64,000 nt of DNA from Pedobacter sp. SYSU D00535 (GCF_017355855.1 NZ_JAFEWD010000003.1:310001-374000), one strand, 5' to 3'; shown: positions 33,286 to 43,045, counted from the first letter of the stretch. The notes: generated from the sequence alone by a model not told the origin. Numbers and translations: made by a program.

Positions 33286-33909
33286 ATGAGAACCCTTACA
33301 AAAGAGCTTCAGGACGCAATGACTCCTGCGCAGGCAATTGACATCCTTAAGAAAGGTAATGAACGATTTATTAATAATCTGAAGGCTAACCGTAATCTGC
33401 TACAGCAGGTAAACGAAACTTCTGCCGGTCAGCATCCTTTCGCAGTAATTTTGAGCTGTATTGACTCTCGTACTTCGGCCGAGTTGATTTTTGACCAGGG
33501 GCTGGGAGATGTTTTTAGCGCGAGAATTGCCGGGAATATCTTGAATGAGGACATCTTGGGAAGTATGGAGTTTGCATGTAAGGTAGCGGGTTCTAAAGCT
33601 GTAGTGGTTTTGGGACATACTAAATGTGGTGCTATCAAAGGTGCTTGCGACGGAGTAGAATTAGGCAATCTTACTAAACTGATAGAAAAAATTACTCCGG
33701 CAGTGAAGAGTGAAACTAGTACGACAGAAGACCGGACGAGCAAAAACAGCACCTTCGTTGATAATGTAGCTGAGATCAATGTTCATCTTACTATTGATCG
33801 TATCAGAAAAGAGAGCCCGATACTGGCCGAGATGGAGAAAGAAGGCGCAATAAAAATTGTAGGCGGCATGTACAATGTGGAAACAGGCGCTGTAGATTTT
33901 TTTGAATAG
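33286..33909 (+). CDS. Beta-carbonic anhydrase
   Basis: 207 residues. Zinc ligands C58, H111 and C114 sit in CIDSR (58-62) and GHTKCGA; the Asp-Arg dyad is D60-R62. The fold pattern, 'GNILNEDILGSMEFACKVAGSKAVVVLGHTKCGAIKGACDGV', is the classic bacterial clade B type. It interconverts CO2 and bicarbonate in the cytoplasm, supplying bicarbonate for carboxylation. Divergent from a TetR regulator. A terminator follows at 33924. Confidence 0.96.
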   Translation: MRTLTKELQDAMTPAQAIDILKKGNERFINNLKANRNLLQQVNETSAGQHPFAVILSCIDSRTSAELIFDQGLGDVFSARIAGNILNEDILGSMEFACKVAGSKAVVVLGHTKCGAIKGACDGVELGNLTKLIEKITPAVKSETSTTEDRTSKNSTFVDNVAEINVHLTIDRIRKESPILAEMEKEGAIKIVGGMYNVETGAVDFFE

Positions 33910-33923
33910 TTAATAAAATACAA

Positions 33924-33960
33924 GAGTCCCGGGGAACGTATAGCGTATACCGGGACTTTT
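33924..33960 (+). terminator. Intrinsic terminator
   Basis: AGTCCCGG/CCGGGACT stem with an 18-base inner region, then TTTT; directly follows the carbonic anhydrase gene. Confidence 0.75.
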
Positions 33961-34071
33961 CTGCTAAAATTCTACCTTTTCTGCACCACCCTTCGTTCAA
34001 TTTAAGGTTGGACTACCACGACAGTATTTCGATAAACATTTTCGGCTAATCCATATCTTCGCAGCTTAGCT

Positions 34072-34803
34072 ATGTTGAAGCATGTTTTATCGCTGTCGCT
34101 TTTATTAAACGTCTTAACGGCATTCGCTCAGTTCAACGACAGTACTCACCATTTTCTTCGTCTGGCGTCCAGTGGTAACCTAAACAGGACCAATACCAGC
34201 GAATCGCACCTGCTGAATAACAACTTGCGATTTAGCATCAAAAAGAAGAAGATTTCATTGAATACAACCCAGGGTTGGGTATATGGAAAGCAGAATGACA
34301 AGCTATCCAATAATGATTACAGTTCCTACATTGATTTCAATGTCCATCCATGGGGCCCTAAATTTTACTACTGGGGCCTGGGAAACTACACTAGCAGCTT
34401 CTCGCTAAAAATTGAAAAGCAAATTCAGACAGGGCTGGGGCTAGCCTATAATTTTATTGAGACTGAAAGAAACTGGCTAAACCTGAGCAATGGTCTCCTT
34501 TATGAAGCCAGCGACCTGCGACTTAGCTCTGGAGAAGATGAGCAATACCAAACCCTTCGTAACTCCTTCCGCCTCGCTTTTCGATTCCGTATTGGCGAAG
34601 TGGTAATATTCGAAGGGTCTGGGTATCTGCAAAATTCACTTAACTCCCGCTCTGATTATATAATTCGGTCAACTACTGGCATCTCTATCCGCCTAAACCG
34701 TTGGTTAAACCTTAACAGTAGTCTCGGTTACAACCGGATCACTCGCACTGACCGGGAAAATTTGCTGCTTAGCTACGGGCTGGCCTTAGAAAGGTACTTC
34801 TAG
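34072..34803 (+). CDS. DUF481 outer membrane beta-barrel protein
   Basis: 243 residues with a signal peptide (ends AFAQ). Alternating polar/hydrophobic strands with Asn/Ser-rich turns, ending in a final aromatic residue (RYF), a C-terminal Phe as in outer membrane barrels. Family DUF481 ('putative salt-induced outer membrane protein') is the closest by eye. Probably an outer membrane porin-like or structural barrel. Not obviously linked to neighbours. Confidence 0.7.
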   Translation: MLKHVLSLSLLLNVLTAFAQFNDSTHHFLRLASSGNLNRTNTSESHLLNNNLRFSIKKKKISLNTTQGWVYGKQNDKLSNNDYSSYIDFNVHPWGPKFYYWGLGNYTSSFSLKIEKQIQTGLGLAYNFIETERNWLNLSNGLLYEASDLRLSSGEDEQYQTLRNSFRLAFRFRIGEVVIFEGSGYLQNSLNSRSDYIIRSTTGISIRLNRWLNLNSSLGYNRITRTDRENLLLSYGLALERYF

Positions 34804-34833
34804 AGCCGGCCTTAGCATTATCGCAGCGCTTTA

Positions 34834-35325
34834 TCAGGCTTTCTTTGAGTTATGGCTCAATACTTTATACAGTGCATAGATCATGAAGCCTCGTCCGATC
34901 ATCTTCTTCAGGAAGTTCTTTCGGTTGTGTTTCCATTCCGCTTTCCAGCCTAGTTCTGCGGCCAGATTTGGAACATGTCCCCGCTTGAAATCATCAACTA
35001 GGCCTTCTACTACATTTACGCGGTCAGCTAAAATGAGCGGGAGCCAGTGCGCAAAGCTCGATTCAGAATATCGGAAGGCAAAACGGCGAATCTGACCGCT
35101 TAGGCCCTGCGGTGGAGGTGCGGTGCCGAATACAGCACTCACGTTCGGTCGTTCGATCGAGTGCAGCACCTCAATATTTACAGGTTGTTGTGCCGGCCGA
35201 TCCCAAGTGTAGCCTTTTTGTTCTTCATCAGTTCGGTATTTCATCGGATAGGTAGGGTCGTTTTTTGGGTCGGCATCTACTCCCCATCCGGTGATATTCT
35301 TATAGTCTATCGGTTTGTTTTCCAT
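34834..35325 (-). CDS. Hypothetical protein adjoining alcohol dehydrogenase
   Basis: 163 residues, no signal peptide. It begins MENKPIDYKNITGWGVDADP, has a Pro-rich centre, and a helical C-terminal part. Bacteroidota often carry a similar gene beside zinc dehydrogenases. It lies 11 bases after the dehydrogenase stop on the same strand, so co-transcription is likely. A helper or membrane-adaptor role is only inference. Confidence 0.65.
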   Translation of the reverse strand: MENKPIDYKNITGWGVDADPKNDPTYPMKYRTDEEQKGYTWDRPAQQPVNIEVLHSIERPNVSAVFGTAPPPQGLSGQIRRFAFRYSESSFAHWLPLILADRVNVVEGLVDDFKRGHVPNLAAELGWKAEWKHNRKNFLKKMIGRGFMIYALYKVLSHNSKKA

Positions 35326-35336
35326 GGTAGTGTCGA

Positions 35337-36491
35337 TTAAACTTTGGCTGCCGGAGGAATCAATACAGGCTTGATACAGTTATCAAGCTTTGCCGCGAAC
35401 ATCCGGTATCCTTCTGCTGCTTCCTCTAATGGTAGGCGGTGAGTAATGATGTCTTTCGGACTTACACGTCCTTCCTGAATATGCTTAATCAGTTTGGGCA
35501 GGAGCCGTTTTACCGAGGCCTGGTTGGCTCGTACAGTTATTCCTTTATTGAGAATATTACCTACAGGTACCAGGTTTCCTGTTGGTCCATATACCCCCAC
35601 GATCGACAGAATTCCTCCTTTTTTTACCGAGTTAATTGCCCAATGCAGCGCTGTAGCCGCTCCTGCCTGTAGCAATAGTTTTTTTCCGGTAATGGATTGC
35701 ATTGTGCTTCCTGAAGCGTCGGCGCCAACTGCGTCTATACAGACGTCAGCGCCCATCCAGTCGGTAGTTTTCTTGATGAACACCACAGGGTCCTCAAGGG
35801 ATTTGAAGTTGTAGGCTTCGCAGGGTGCGTACTTTCTCACAAAGTCCAGACGGTATTCCAGGTGGTCAATAACGATCACGCGTCCCGCGCCAAAAAACCA
35901 GGAGAACTTCGCTGCCATGATTCCTACAGGTCCGGCGCCAAATATTACCACTGTATCGCCTGGCTGGATGCCAGCCATCTCTGCTGCTTGATACCCTGTA
36001 GGGACAACGTCCGTAAGCAAAACGGCATCATCGGGGTCTAAGCCTTCCGGGATAACCATTGGACCGACATCGGCGTAAGGGACCCGTACGTACTCGGCCT
36101 GGCCGCCATGATAGCCACCCGCCGTGTGGGAGTATCCGTAGATTCCGCCTACAGCCGTTGCTTGAGGGTTCGACTCGTGGCAGTTTCCATATAGCTCCTG
36201 TTTGCAGAAAGCACACTTTCCGCAGGCAATGTTAAAGGGGACAATTACTTGGTCGCCTACTTTTAAATTGTGTACTTCGGGGCCAAGCTCTTCAACCACC
36301 CCAATAAATTCATGGCCGAAGGTCGTGCCCACCCTCGTGTCAGGAACCAGGCCAGTGTATAAATGCAGGTCGGACCCGCAGATGCAGGACCTTGTCACTC
36401 GGACAATCGCATCCTGAGGGTGCAGAATTTCCGGGTAGGGCTTTTGCTCAACCCGAACCCTGAAGGGTCCGCGGTAACTCGTTGCTAGCAT
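35337..36491 (-). CDS. Zinc-dependent alcohol dehydrogenase (formaldehyde-dehydrogenase-like)
   Basis: 384 residues of the MDR family. Catalytic zinc region CGSDLHLYTG with GHEFIGVVEE; structural zinc cysteines in CGKCAFCKQELYGNC; NAD-binding loop VVIFGAGPVGIMAAK and VIDHLEYR for the dinucleotide. The length and the long inserted region near residue 110-150 resemble glutathione-independent formaldehyde dehydrogenase and related oxidoreductases. Substrate alcohol or aldehyde unknown. First gene of a two-gene unit with the 163-residue ORF. Confidence 0.92.
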   Translation of the reverse strand: MLATSYRGPFRVRVEQKPYPEILHPQDAIVRVTRSCICGSDLHLYTGLVPDTRVGTTFGHEFIGVVEELGPEVHNLKVGDQVIVPFNIACGKCAFCKQELYGNCHESNPQATAVGGIYGYSHTAGGYHGGQAEYVRVPYADVGPMVIPEGLDPDDAVLLTDVVPTGYQAAEMAGIQPGDTVVIFGAGPVGIMAAKFSWFFGAGRVIVIDHLEYRLDFVRKYAPCEAYNFKSLEDPVVFIKKTTDWMGADVCIDAVGADASGSTMQSITGKKLLLQAGAATALHWAINSVKKGGILSIVGVYGPTGNLVPVGNILNKGITVRANQASVKRLLPKLIKHIQEGRVSPKDIITHRLPLEEAAEGYRMFAAKLDNCIKPVLIPPAAKV

Positions 36492-36737
36492 AGGAAAATC
36501 CTTTCTGTTAATTTGTTAGACATGTTTTTCAACTATAGGTGATATTTTCTTCGCAATAGTTGTTCCAAAATGAACTTTTCTTTTACAATGAAGTTTGAAG
36601 GGCTTCTGAACCAATCGGCTGAGATAAATTGTAGTAAAAAGAAAAGAGGGCAGCTTGGGCAGGACGCTTTATGACCAAAGAAAGCTTCGGTGATTTAGGT
36701 GAAGCGCTCTGCTATTTATTGTGGGATAAAAGGCTTG

Positions 36738-37694
36738 CTACAACTTAGAAGAGTTCAGCTCATTCGGCAGGTATCCGAAATGTTTTTTAAAAGCAGCACT
36801 AAAGTGGGTGGGATATTTATAGCCCATCTGTGCTGAAATTTCAGCAATGCTCATTACATTCTCTAACAATAGCGACTTCGCCCGCTCCATTTTATATTGG
36901 TTCAAATAGCCATACACCGTGGTACCAAATGCTTGTTTAAAATTGCGTTTCAAGCTGAATTCATTGGTGCCCACCATATGAGCGAGGGTTCTTAAACTCA
37001 ACTTAGCCCCGCTCTGTTCAAGGAGAATATCCCGGACTTGCTGCATTTTTTCCAAATCGTCTTTCCTTAGTAGTGAAGGTTGCCCGATGTCCTGCAATTG
37101 CTCGAATTGCTGTAGCTGCAGGGCCAGCAGGTGGATCACTTTTGACTGTAAGATCAGCTGGCTGCAAAAATTGCTTTGACTGAAGTCCGCAAGATCATGT
37201 AAGATGACAGCGATAGGGGGAGTGATGTACATGTTATCAGCAAAGAGGAGGGAAGGGCCGTCGTCAGCAGCGTTTTGCAATAACTGCTGCCTGAGCGGGT
37301 GCTGCTGGGGCAGGTATCTTTGCAGGAAAGACTCGCTCAGCTGAATACAGTAGCTTCGGTTTTTAACCTTGTCTGCTACCAAGTGGCATAACTGTGGACT
37401 GAAGCGCAAGAGGTTATGCTGAAATGCTTCTATCCTTGCATAAACTTCGCTTCCGTCAGCGCTGACAAGTTCAACACTGCCTTTCAACAGATAGATCATT
37501 TGTATTACAGACTCTCTTTTTTTAATACTATCGGAAGGCTGTTGCAGATGCTCAACATTTAGAAAGTAGGAGAATGACGTCCTGTTCTCCTCCGGCATCA
37601 GTTGTTTTGAAGAATGAAGAAATTCTCCCTCTTGCGTCACTTGTTCTCCGTTTTGCGTCATAGCCGGTTTATATATTTGCAGCGAATTTATCAT
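36738..37694 (-). CDS. AraC family transcriptional regulator
   Basis: 318 residues from the ATG at 37694 (MINSLQIYKPAMTQ). The longer open frame to 37790 would overlap the start of the receptor gene and lacks coding character. N-terminal cupin-like sensor half, C-terminal double HTH (about 230-315: 'LRTLAHMVGTNEFSLKRNFKQAFGTTVYGYLNQYKMERAKSLLLENVMSIAEISAQMGYKYPTHFSAAFKKHFG'). The pattern resembles PchR/AraC regulators of siderophore uptake. Divergent from the TonB receptor with a 38-base gap. Confidence 0.92.
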   Translation of the reverse strand: MINSLQIYKPAMTQNGEQVTQEGEFLHSSKQLMPEENRTSFSYFLNVEHLQQPSDSIKKRESVIQMIYLLKGSVELVSADGSEVYARIEAFQHNLLRFSPQLCHLVADKVKNRSYCIQLSESFLQRYLPQQHPLRQQLLQNAADDGPSLLFADNMYITPPIAVILHDLADFSQSNFCSQLILQSKVIHLLALQLQQFEQLQDIGQPSLLRKDDLEKMQQVRDILLEQSGAKLSLRTLAHMVGTNEFSLKRNFKQAFGTTVYGYLNQYKMERAKSLLLENVMSIAEISAQMGYKYPTHFSAAFKKHFGYLPNELNSSKL

Positions 37695-37696
37695 TA

Positions 37697-37713
37697 TTAA
37701 GACTAATTCTAAA
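37697..37713. promoter_or_regulatory. Candidate Fur-type iron box in a 38-base divergent gap
   Basis: TTAAGACTAATTCTAAA is an imperfect inverted repeat similar to Fur-like boxes of Bacteroidota (A/T arms flanking AGAnTnATTCT). It lies between the AraC gene and the TonB receptor gene. By eye only; no matrix scored. Confidence 0.35.
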
Positions 37714-37732
37714 GAAATAATTACTTCGGCTG

Positions 37733-40123
37733 ATGAAGCACTCTCTACTCGCCTTTTTGGTAAGCATTTTCTCCGTCCTTGTAAAAGCACAAACAGGAAC
37801 CGTGTCTGGTATAGTATCAGATGAGAATGGAAAAGCTGTACCTGGGGCCACGGTAATGATAAAGCAGGCCGATAAGCTTACCGCAACCGACGACCAGGGG
37901 AAGTATCAGCTCACCGGAGTAGCTTATGGAGAGCAACTGATCACCGTTATATCAATGGTAACAGCTCCCAAATCGGTTTCGGTTAAGATTAATCAGCCAA
38001 AAACAACTGTTCATATCAGGGTGCAGCTTGCCGATGAGAAGGAGTTGAAACAGGTAACTATCGTTGGCAAAACTGAAAAGAGAAAAATAGAAACGTCGGG
38101 TTTTGCGGTGAACGTGGTAGATACGAAAGAGGCTGCAAGCAGAAATATTCAGACAAACGAATTGCTAGACCGGACGGTGGGTGTTAGGGTTAGACAGAGC
38201 GGGGGTATTGGTTCTCAGGTGGAATACAATCTGAATGGGATGACAGGCCGGGCTGTCGGCATTTTTATCGATGGACTCGAGATATCGACTTATGGATCTT
38301 CCTTCAATCTTAACAATATTCCCCCTGCATTAATAGAGCGCATTGAAGTATATAAAGGAGTGTTACCAGGTCATTTATCGGGCGATCTTTTGGGGGGAGC
38401 AATCAACATTGTCTTGAAAAAGGGAAGTGCCGCTAACAACCTTACAGCCTCTGCATCTTATGGCTCTTTCAATACCTTTCAGTCTGACGTAAGCGCTAAT
38501 TATCGTCAACTAAAAAGTGGTTTTACAACACGGTTTTCGGGTTTTTATACGTCCACCGACAATGATTATGAGCAATGGGGTAGGTTTTCTAAATATATCA
38601 GACCCAATGGAATTGTCGAGCGAAATTTCAGAACTAAACGATTTTTTGATGGATACCGAACTGTAGGAGGACGTCTGGAAGCAGGTTTTACTAATGTAAA
38701 ATGGGCGGATGTTTTTTTGCTCGGCTATAACGCTTCAGATTCATATAAAGAAATACAGCATGGACAAACGATGGGAAGACCTTATATGGGCAGAACCTCT
38801 GAAACCCAGGCGCATGTATTGGGAGTAAATTATAAGAAAAGCAATCTATTTGTTAAAGGGCTCGACTTTAATTTAAATGCAGCTCATAGTTTTAGAAATA
38901 CATATGTCCAGGATACGTTACCCTGGGCTTATAACTGGGATGGACAACCAAGAGTCGGATTAAACGGAAATCCGATCCGCACGCTGGCCGGAGCTCAGCA
39001 GGGCGCTCCTATGATGGATGATATTGATCGCCAGATCACCAATGTTCGGTCTAATTTAAGCTACGCTCTTTTCAAAGGTCATCGGCTTTCCCTGAACGAA
39101 GTTTTTTACGCAGTTGACCGACAGGATCAAAACCTACTCGCTCCTCTTGGAAGTGATGCATTGAAACGATCAGCAGATTTTTCAAAAAACGTAATCTCGA
39201 TTAACTACGAGGCAGAAACTTTTGGAAACCGGTTGGCTACTAATCTCTTCACAAAAATTTATCAGCAAGCTGTTGGTTCTACTAATTATCGGATGAATCA
39301 GGGGGGGATAACGCAAGAAATCCTCAAAGATAACCGGGTAGAACAAGGTTATGGACTCGCTGTATCTTATCAGGTATTTCCCAATATTCACTTGATTACT
39401 TCAGCTGAACGGGCCATAAGAATGCCGGATGACGATGAGATTTTTGGGAGTCCCGACCGGAACGTATTGTCCAATCATAATCTTCGGCCCGAGATGAGCG
39501 ATAACTATAATGTTGGTTTCAGGTTAGGGACGTTTGATGTCAAAAAACATAAGCTCTCGGTTTACGGGAATATGTTTGGTCGGAAAATCCGTGATCGGAT
39601 TATGCCGCAGGCGAATGAATTGTTGAATAGTCAGGAAATTGAAGAGACGCAATTTGTTAATATCAGCTCTGCACAGTCCATTGGTTTTGAGGGGGAGGTT
39701 TCTTATACCTACAATAGAAAACTCGTAATGATGGTCAATTTTTCAAAATTCAACTCACTTTTGAAAAACCGGGCCTCGAAATACTACAATACGCAGTTGC
39801 CAAATGAACCTTTCTTCACAATCAATGCAAATGCTCATTATCGTTTGGATAACCTCATCCAAAAATCGTCAGAGTTGAACTTGTTCTACACGTTTGGTTA
39901 TGTGGCGCCATTTAAAACAGTGTGGCCGGAATCAGATGATTTTGTTACGCCGACACAATATTCACAAAACGTTGGCCTAAGTTACACCTTCCCCAGTCGC
40001 AAAATCGTCACCAGCCTTGATGTCAAAAATATTCTCAATGCGGAGATCTACGACAATTTTGCGGTTCAGAAACCGGGACGGGCTTTTTATTTAAAAATCA
40101 ACTACATCATCAATAATTTTTAA
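37733..40123 (+). CDS. TonB-dependent receptor, probable siderophore/metal type
   Basis: 796 residues with a signal peptide ending VKAQ. A carboxypeptidase-regulatory-like beta domain lies at about 22-100 (VSGIVSDENGKAVPGATV). The plug domain starts near 115 and includes FAVNVVD, RVRQSGGIGSQVEYNLNGM and PPALIERIEVYKGVLP (about 195-210), a conserved plug motif. The barrel ends in KINYIINNF with a C-terminal Phe. It imports a ligand across the outer membrane using TonB. The neighbours (AraC regulator, DUF4374, PepSY membrane protein) point to iron or haem/siderophore uptake. Start of a three-gene operon. Confidence 0.94.
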   Translation: MKHSLLAFLVSIFSVLVKAQTGTVSGIVSDENGKAVPGATVMIKQADKLTATDDQGKYQLTGVAYGEQLITVISMVTAPKSVSVKINQPKTTVHIRVQLADEKELKQVTIVGKTEKRKIETSGFAVNVVDTKEAASRNIQTNELLDRTVGVRVRQSGGIGSQVEYNLNGMTGRAVGIFIDGLEISTYGSSFNLNNIPPALIERIEVYKGVLPGHLSGDLLGGAINIVLKKGSAANNLTASASYGSFNTFQSDVSANYRQLKSGFTTRFSGFYTSTDNDYEQWGRFSKYIRPNGIVERNFRTKRFFDGYRTVGGRLEAGFTNVKWADVFLLGYNASDSYKEIQHGQTMGRPYMGRTSETQAHVLGVNYKKSNLFVKGLDFNLNAAHSFRNTYVQDTLPWAYNWDGQPRVGLNGNPIRTLAGAQQGAPMMDDIDRQITNVRSNLSYALFKGHRLSLNEVFYAVDRQDQNLLAPLGSDALKRSADFSKNVISINYEAETFGNRLATNLFTKIYQQAVGSTNYRMNQGGITQEILKDNRVEQGYGLAVSYQVFPNIHLITSAERAIRMPDDDEIFGSPDRNVLSNHNLRPEMSDNYNVGFRLGTFDVKKHKLSVYGNMFGRKIRDRIMPQANELLNSQEIEETQFVNISSAQSIGFEGEVSYTYNRKLVMMVNFSKFNSLLKNRASKYYNTQLPNEPFFTINANAHYRLDNLIQKSSELNLFYTFGYVAPFKTVWPESDDFVTPTQYSQNVGLSYTFPSRKIVTSLDVKNILNAEIYDNFAVQKPGRAFYLKINYIINNF

Positions 40124-40129
40124 TTCTAT

Positions 40130-41494
40130 ATGAAAACTATAAACTCAGGCTTGTTAGGGATGGCGCTGTTCGCAGCAGTATCTGCTACCTTGTTTAGCAG
40201 TTGTAAGAAAGATGGTTCAGACTCTTCTTTGGAGGAAAATAGTACTCGTTGGATCACATTATCAGCTGCAATAGACGACCCCGAGAATACCACTGTTGGA
40301 GACGGCGACGCCGGAACAATGGTTTACAGTGTATCTCTTGCTGATGCTAAAAATCCGGATGTAACCATCAACGCTTTTCAAAACGGAATTCATGTGAAGT
40401 CTGACCGCACCGCACGTTTGCAGGCTTCCGCAGATGGTAAATTCCTCTACAATATCCAGTATACAGGTGATGATGGGGGAATTTTCAATAAGTACAAAGT
40501 TTTAGGTGGAAAAAACTTCGTTCCTGATGGTCCTGAAGTAGAGACAGCAACTTACGTAAGTACGTCTCCCCGCTGGCTAAAAGCGGCTGAGGGAGTTGGC
40601 GTAGCTGTAAGAGCGACGGCTAACCCGGTACTTTACGGCGGAACAACTCCTCTTTTCGTCTTTCAAAAAAGGACTGCCAAAACCGACGTCCTTACTTTAG
40701 ATCTGAATAACCCTCAAATTCTCAAAACAACTTCCTTCGACCTTGCACTTACTGATCAGGAGGTGGCTGCGGGCTATTATGTAAGCCGTATAGACGTACC
40801 GGTTGTAAACAAAGCAGGAAACAAGGTATACATAGGTGTTGCAGTAAGCAAACACAATACGGGCAGCTTTACCATTGATGCCACCGGACAACCTGTTTTT
40901 GCTGCAGATAACTCTGTAAAAAGCTGGGCTAAAACGCTGGTGCTCGATTATCCTAGTCTGGCTAATCCAAAAATTATTACCTCTGATAAAACACGTGGAA
41001 ATACTAATGGATACAGAAGCACCATGCAGTACGTAGGTACTGACGGTCACGTTTACCAGGCAACTTCTGGTGAACTCGCCGGCGGAGGCGGATCGAAGAT
41101 TCTTAGGATAAATGCCACTACCAACGACTACGACCCGAACTATGTGTTCAGCCTGGACCAGGCACTAGGTATAACTAATAGCTATATTGAAAGCTGGAAG
41201 TATGCGGGCAACGGTGTTGGCTTCGTAGTTTACAATATCGCTGGAAAGGGAGGTTATATTGCGAAGGTAAACTTGAACGACAAAACTGCAACGAAGTACA
41301 CACTACCCAACGAGACTACGTTAAACTTTCGTCAGATTCAAAATATCGCTATTGAGGGTGACGAGCTGTTGATAGCAGTAGCTCCTATCGGTCAGGACGG
41401 TAATATTTACGTATTTAACAGAGTCACCGGCGAAATGACGAAAGGTGCTAAGTTAGTGAACGAAGTAGGTGGCCAATATATCGGCGCTTACTAA
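40130..41494 (+). CDS. DUF4374 domain lipoprotein
   Basis: 454 residues, 6 bases after the receptor gene. Lipobox region ATLFSSC, then KKDGSDSS. The body has repeated beta-strand stretches with 'Y...I...TG.V..G', consistent with the DUF4374 family, which in Bacteroidota is usually found next to TonB receptors and PepSY genes. Predicted to sit at the outer membrane or cell surface, assisting the receptor, perhaps as a surface binding propeller. Enzymatic motifs are not seen. Confidence 0.88.
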   Translation: MKTINSGLLGMALFAAVSATLFSSCKKDGSDSSLEENSTRWITLSAAIDDPENTTVGDGDAGTMVYSVSLADAKNPDVTINAFQNGIHVKSDRTARLQASADGKFLYNIQYTGDDGGIFNKYKVLGGKNFVPDGPEVETATYVSTSPRWLKAAEGVGVAVRATANPVLYGGTTPLFVFQKRTAKTDVLTLDLNNPQILKTTSFDLALTDQEVAAGYYVSRIDVPVVNKAGNKVYIGVAVSKHNTGSFTIDATGQPVFAADNSVKSWAKTLVLDYPSLANPKIITSDKTRGNTNGYRSTMQYVGTDGHVYQATSGELAGGGGSKILRINATTNDYDPNYVFSLDQALGITNSYIESWKYAGNGVGFVVYNIAGKGGYIAKVNLNDKTATKYTLPNETTLNFRQIQNIAIEGDELLIAVAPIGQDGNIYVFNRVTGEMTKGAKLVNEVGGQYIGAY

Positions 41495-41566
41495 TTAGAT
41501 TTATATAAATTTTCAAAACAGGTGTCGGTGTAATCTGGCATCTGCTTTTATTTTAGCCTCCGTATT

Positions 41567-43021
41567 ATGACTAAAGAGAATAAGAGCTGGCCAAGAATTA
41601 GGAAATTCTTCAACGACGTGCACCTCTGGCTAGGCCTTGCCAGTGGTATTATCGTATTATTTGTTTGTCTTAGTGGAACCATTTACGTTTTCAATACCGA
41701 AATACGCGAAATGGCAGCACCGCACCTTTATAAAGTTAAGCCGGGATCAGAGCAAAGCAAACTGAGCACGGAAAAGCTCATCGCTCTTGTTGAGAAGAAA
41801 AGCGGCGGTAAGGTGAGCAGTGTAAAAATCCCTTCTGCAGATGACCGCTCGTATGTGATGACCGTGAGGAAAGAAGGTCAGGAAGGTCAGGAGGGGCATG
41901 ACCATAAAGGCGAACGTAAAGGAGGCCCGGCTCCAGAAGGAATGCGATCGGAAAGAGGGAAGCGGGAGCAACGGTCCGAATTGGGCGCTGCGGAAGGTCA
42001 TGCTGCCAGGAAAGGCAACGAAGAAGGCCGTGGATCTGATAAAGCAGAAAAGGGAGCGGGTAAAGGTGGCGAAGCAGGCGCCGCAGGGCGTGGTCCTGGA
42101 GGCAGAGGAACGCAGTATATGATAAACCCTTATACAGGCGAAATTTTAGGCGACAGCAAGTCTTCTAAAACAACTGCCGATGCCGTTATGCAATTCATGT
42201 TCAGCTTACACAGATGGCTCCTCCTTGATAAAATAGAAGAACCGCTGTTCGGAGAATTGGAGAACCGTAAGCTGGGGAGCTATATATCGGGGACAGCTAC
42301 TATTCTTTTCACCCTGGGAGTCATCACCGGCATTGTGATCTGGTTTCCCCAGCGGATCAGAAACTGGAAACAGGGGCTGAAAGTGAAAACGAGCGGAAAC
42401 TGGAAACGTACCAATCACGACTTGCATAACAGCTTGGGCTTTTATAGCTGTCTATTGTTGTTACTGATGGGACTCACGGGGCCGCAGTGGTCTTTTCCAT
42501 GGTATCGGGAGGGTCTAAGGAAAGCATTAGGGACCCACCAGGCTGAGGGACCTGGCAAACAACAGGAGCAGCCGAGTTCTGAGGTGCCTTCTATCACTGC
42601 AAGCACCCTTTCCGTAGCTGAGCTTGTCAGTCTTGCCAATAAACAGTTGCCATACGAGGGTGACTATACTATCTCACTACCGCGTGACTCGAGCGGTACG
42701 GTGAACATCATGAAAAATAAGATTGGTTTTTTTGCTCCGGCTGCAGCCGATAAACTTGTGCTTGATCAGTACTCAGGAGCTGTACTAACGAAAGAGATCT
42801 TTGCTGAAAAGCCCTTTAACGAGCGAGTGTCAGGCTCCATTAAGGCATTGCATATCGGAGATGTATACGGCCTGTTTTCGAAGATACTGTACTTTTTCGC
42901 CTGTCTTATTGCTACCTCACTGCCGGTTACCGGTACACTGATCTGGATCAATAAGCTGAAGAAAAAGGGTAACAAAAATACAAAGCCTGCGAAGGCTCCT
43001 TTTGTTCCGGCTGAAGTGTAG
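41567..43021 (+). CDS. PepSY-associated transmembrane protein with charged insertion
   Basis: 484 residues. N-terminal W-x-x-R..F.DVHLWLGLASG and first TM (about 20-45), then an extra-cytoplasmic PepSY region, second TM pair near 225-265 and C-terminal TM near 440-465 (YFFACLIATSLPVTGTLIW). The family reduces or handles ferric siderophores (FhuF-like/PiuB type) in the inner membrane. Odd feature: an insertion of about 85 residues (roughly 100-185) rich in Glu, Gly, Lys and Arg with an HDH triplet interrupts the first PepSY domain. Third gene of the uptake operon, 72 bases after DUF4374. Confidence 0.9.
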   Translation: MTKENKSWPRIRKFFNDVHLWLGLASGIIVLFVCLSGTIYVFNTEIREMAAPHLYKVKPGSEQSKLSTEKLIALVEKKSGGKVSSVKIPSADDRSYVMTVRKEGQEGQEGHDHKGERKGGPAPEGMRSERGKREQRSELGAAEGHAARKGNEEGRGSDKAEKGAGKGGEAGAAGRGPGGRGTQYMINPYTGEILGDSKSSKTTADAVMQFMFSLHRWLLLDKIEEPLFGELENRKLGSYISGTATILFTLGVITGIVIWFPQRIRNWKQGLKVKTSGNWKRTNHDLHNSLGFYSCLLLLLMGLTGPQWSFPWYREGLRKALGTHQAEGPGKQQEQPSSEVPSITASTLSVAELVSLANKQLPYEGDYTISLPRDSSGTVNIMKNKIGFFAPAAADKLVLDQYSGAVLTKEIFAEKPFNERVSGSIKALHIGDVYGLFSKILYFFACLIATSLPVTGTLIWINKLKKKGNKNTKPAKAPFVPAEV

Positions 43022-43045
43022 CGTCGGATTTGACGTACAGGGAGC

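Noticed and set aside
33803-34000. Minus-strand ORF over the terminator after the carbonic anhydrase gene
   Set aside because: It covers the terminator and the enzyme's end; shadow frame.
41876-42115. Possible frameshift or assembly artefact in the PepSY gene
   Set aside because: The frame stays open without a stop and joins two good PepSY parts in phase; an insertion is the simpler reading.
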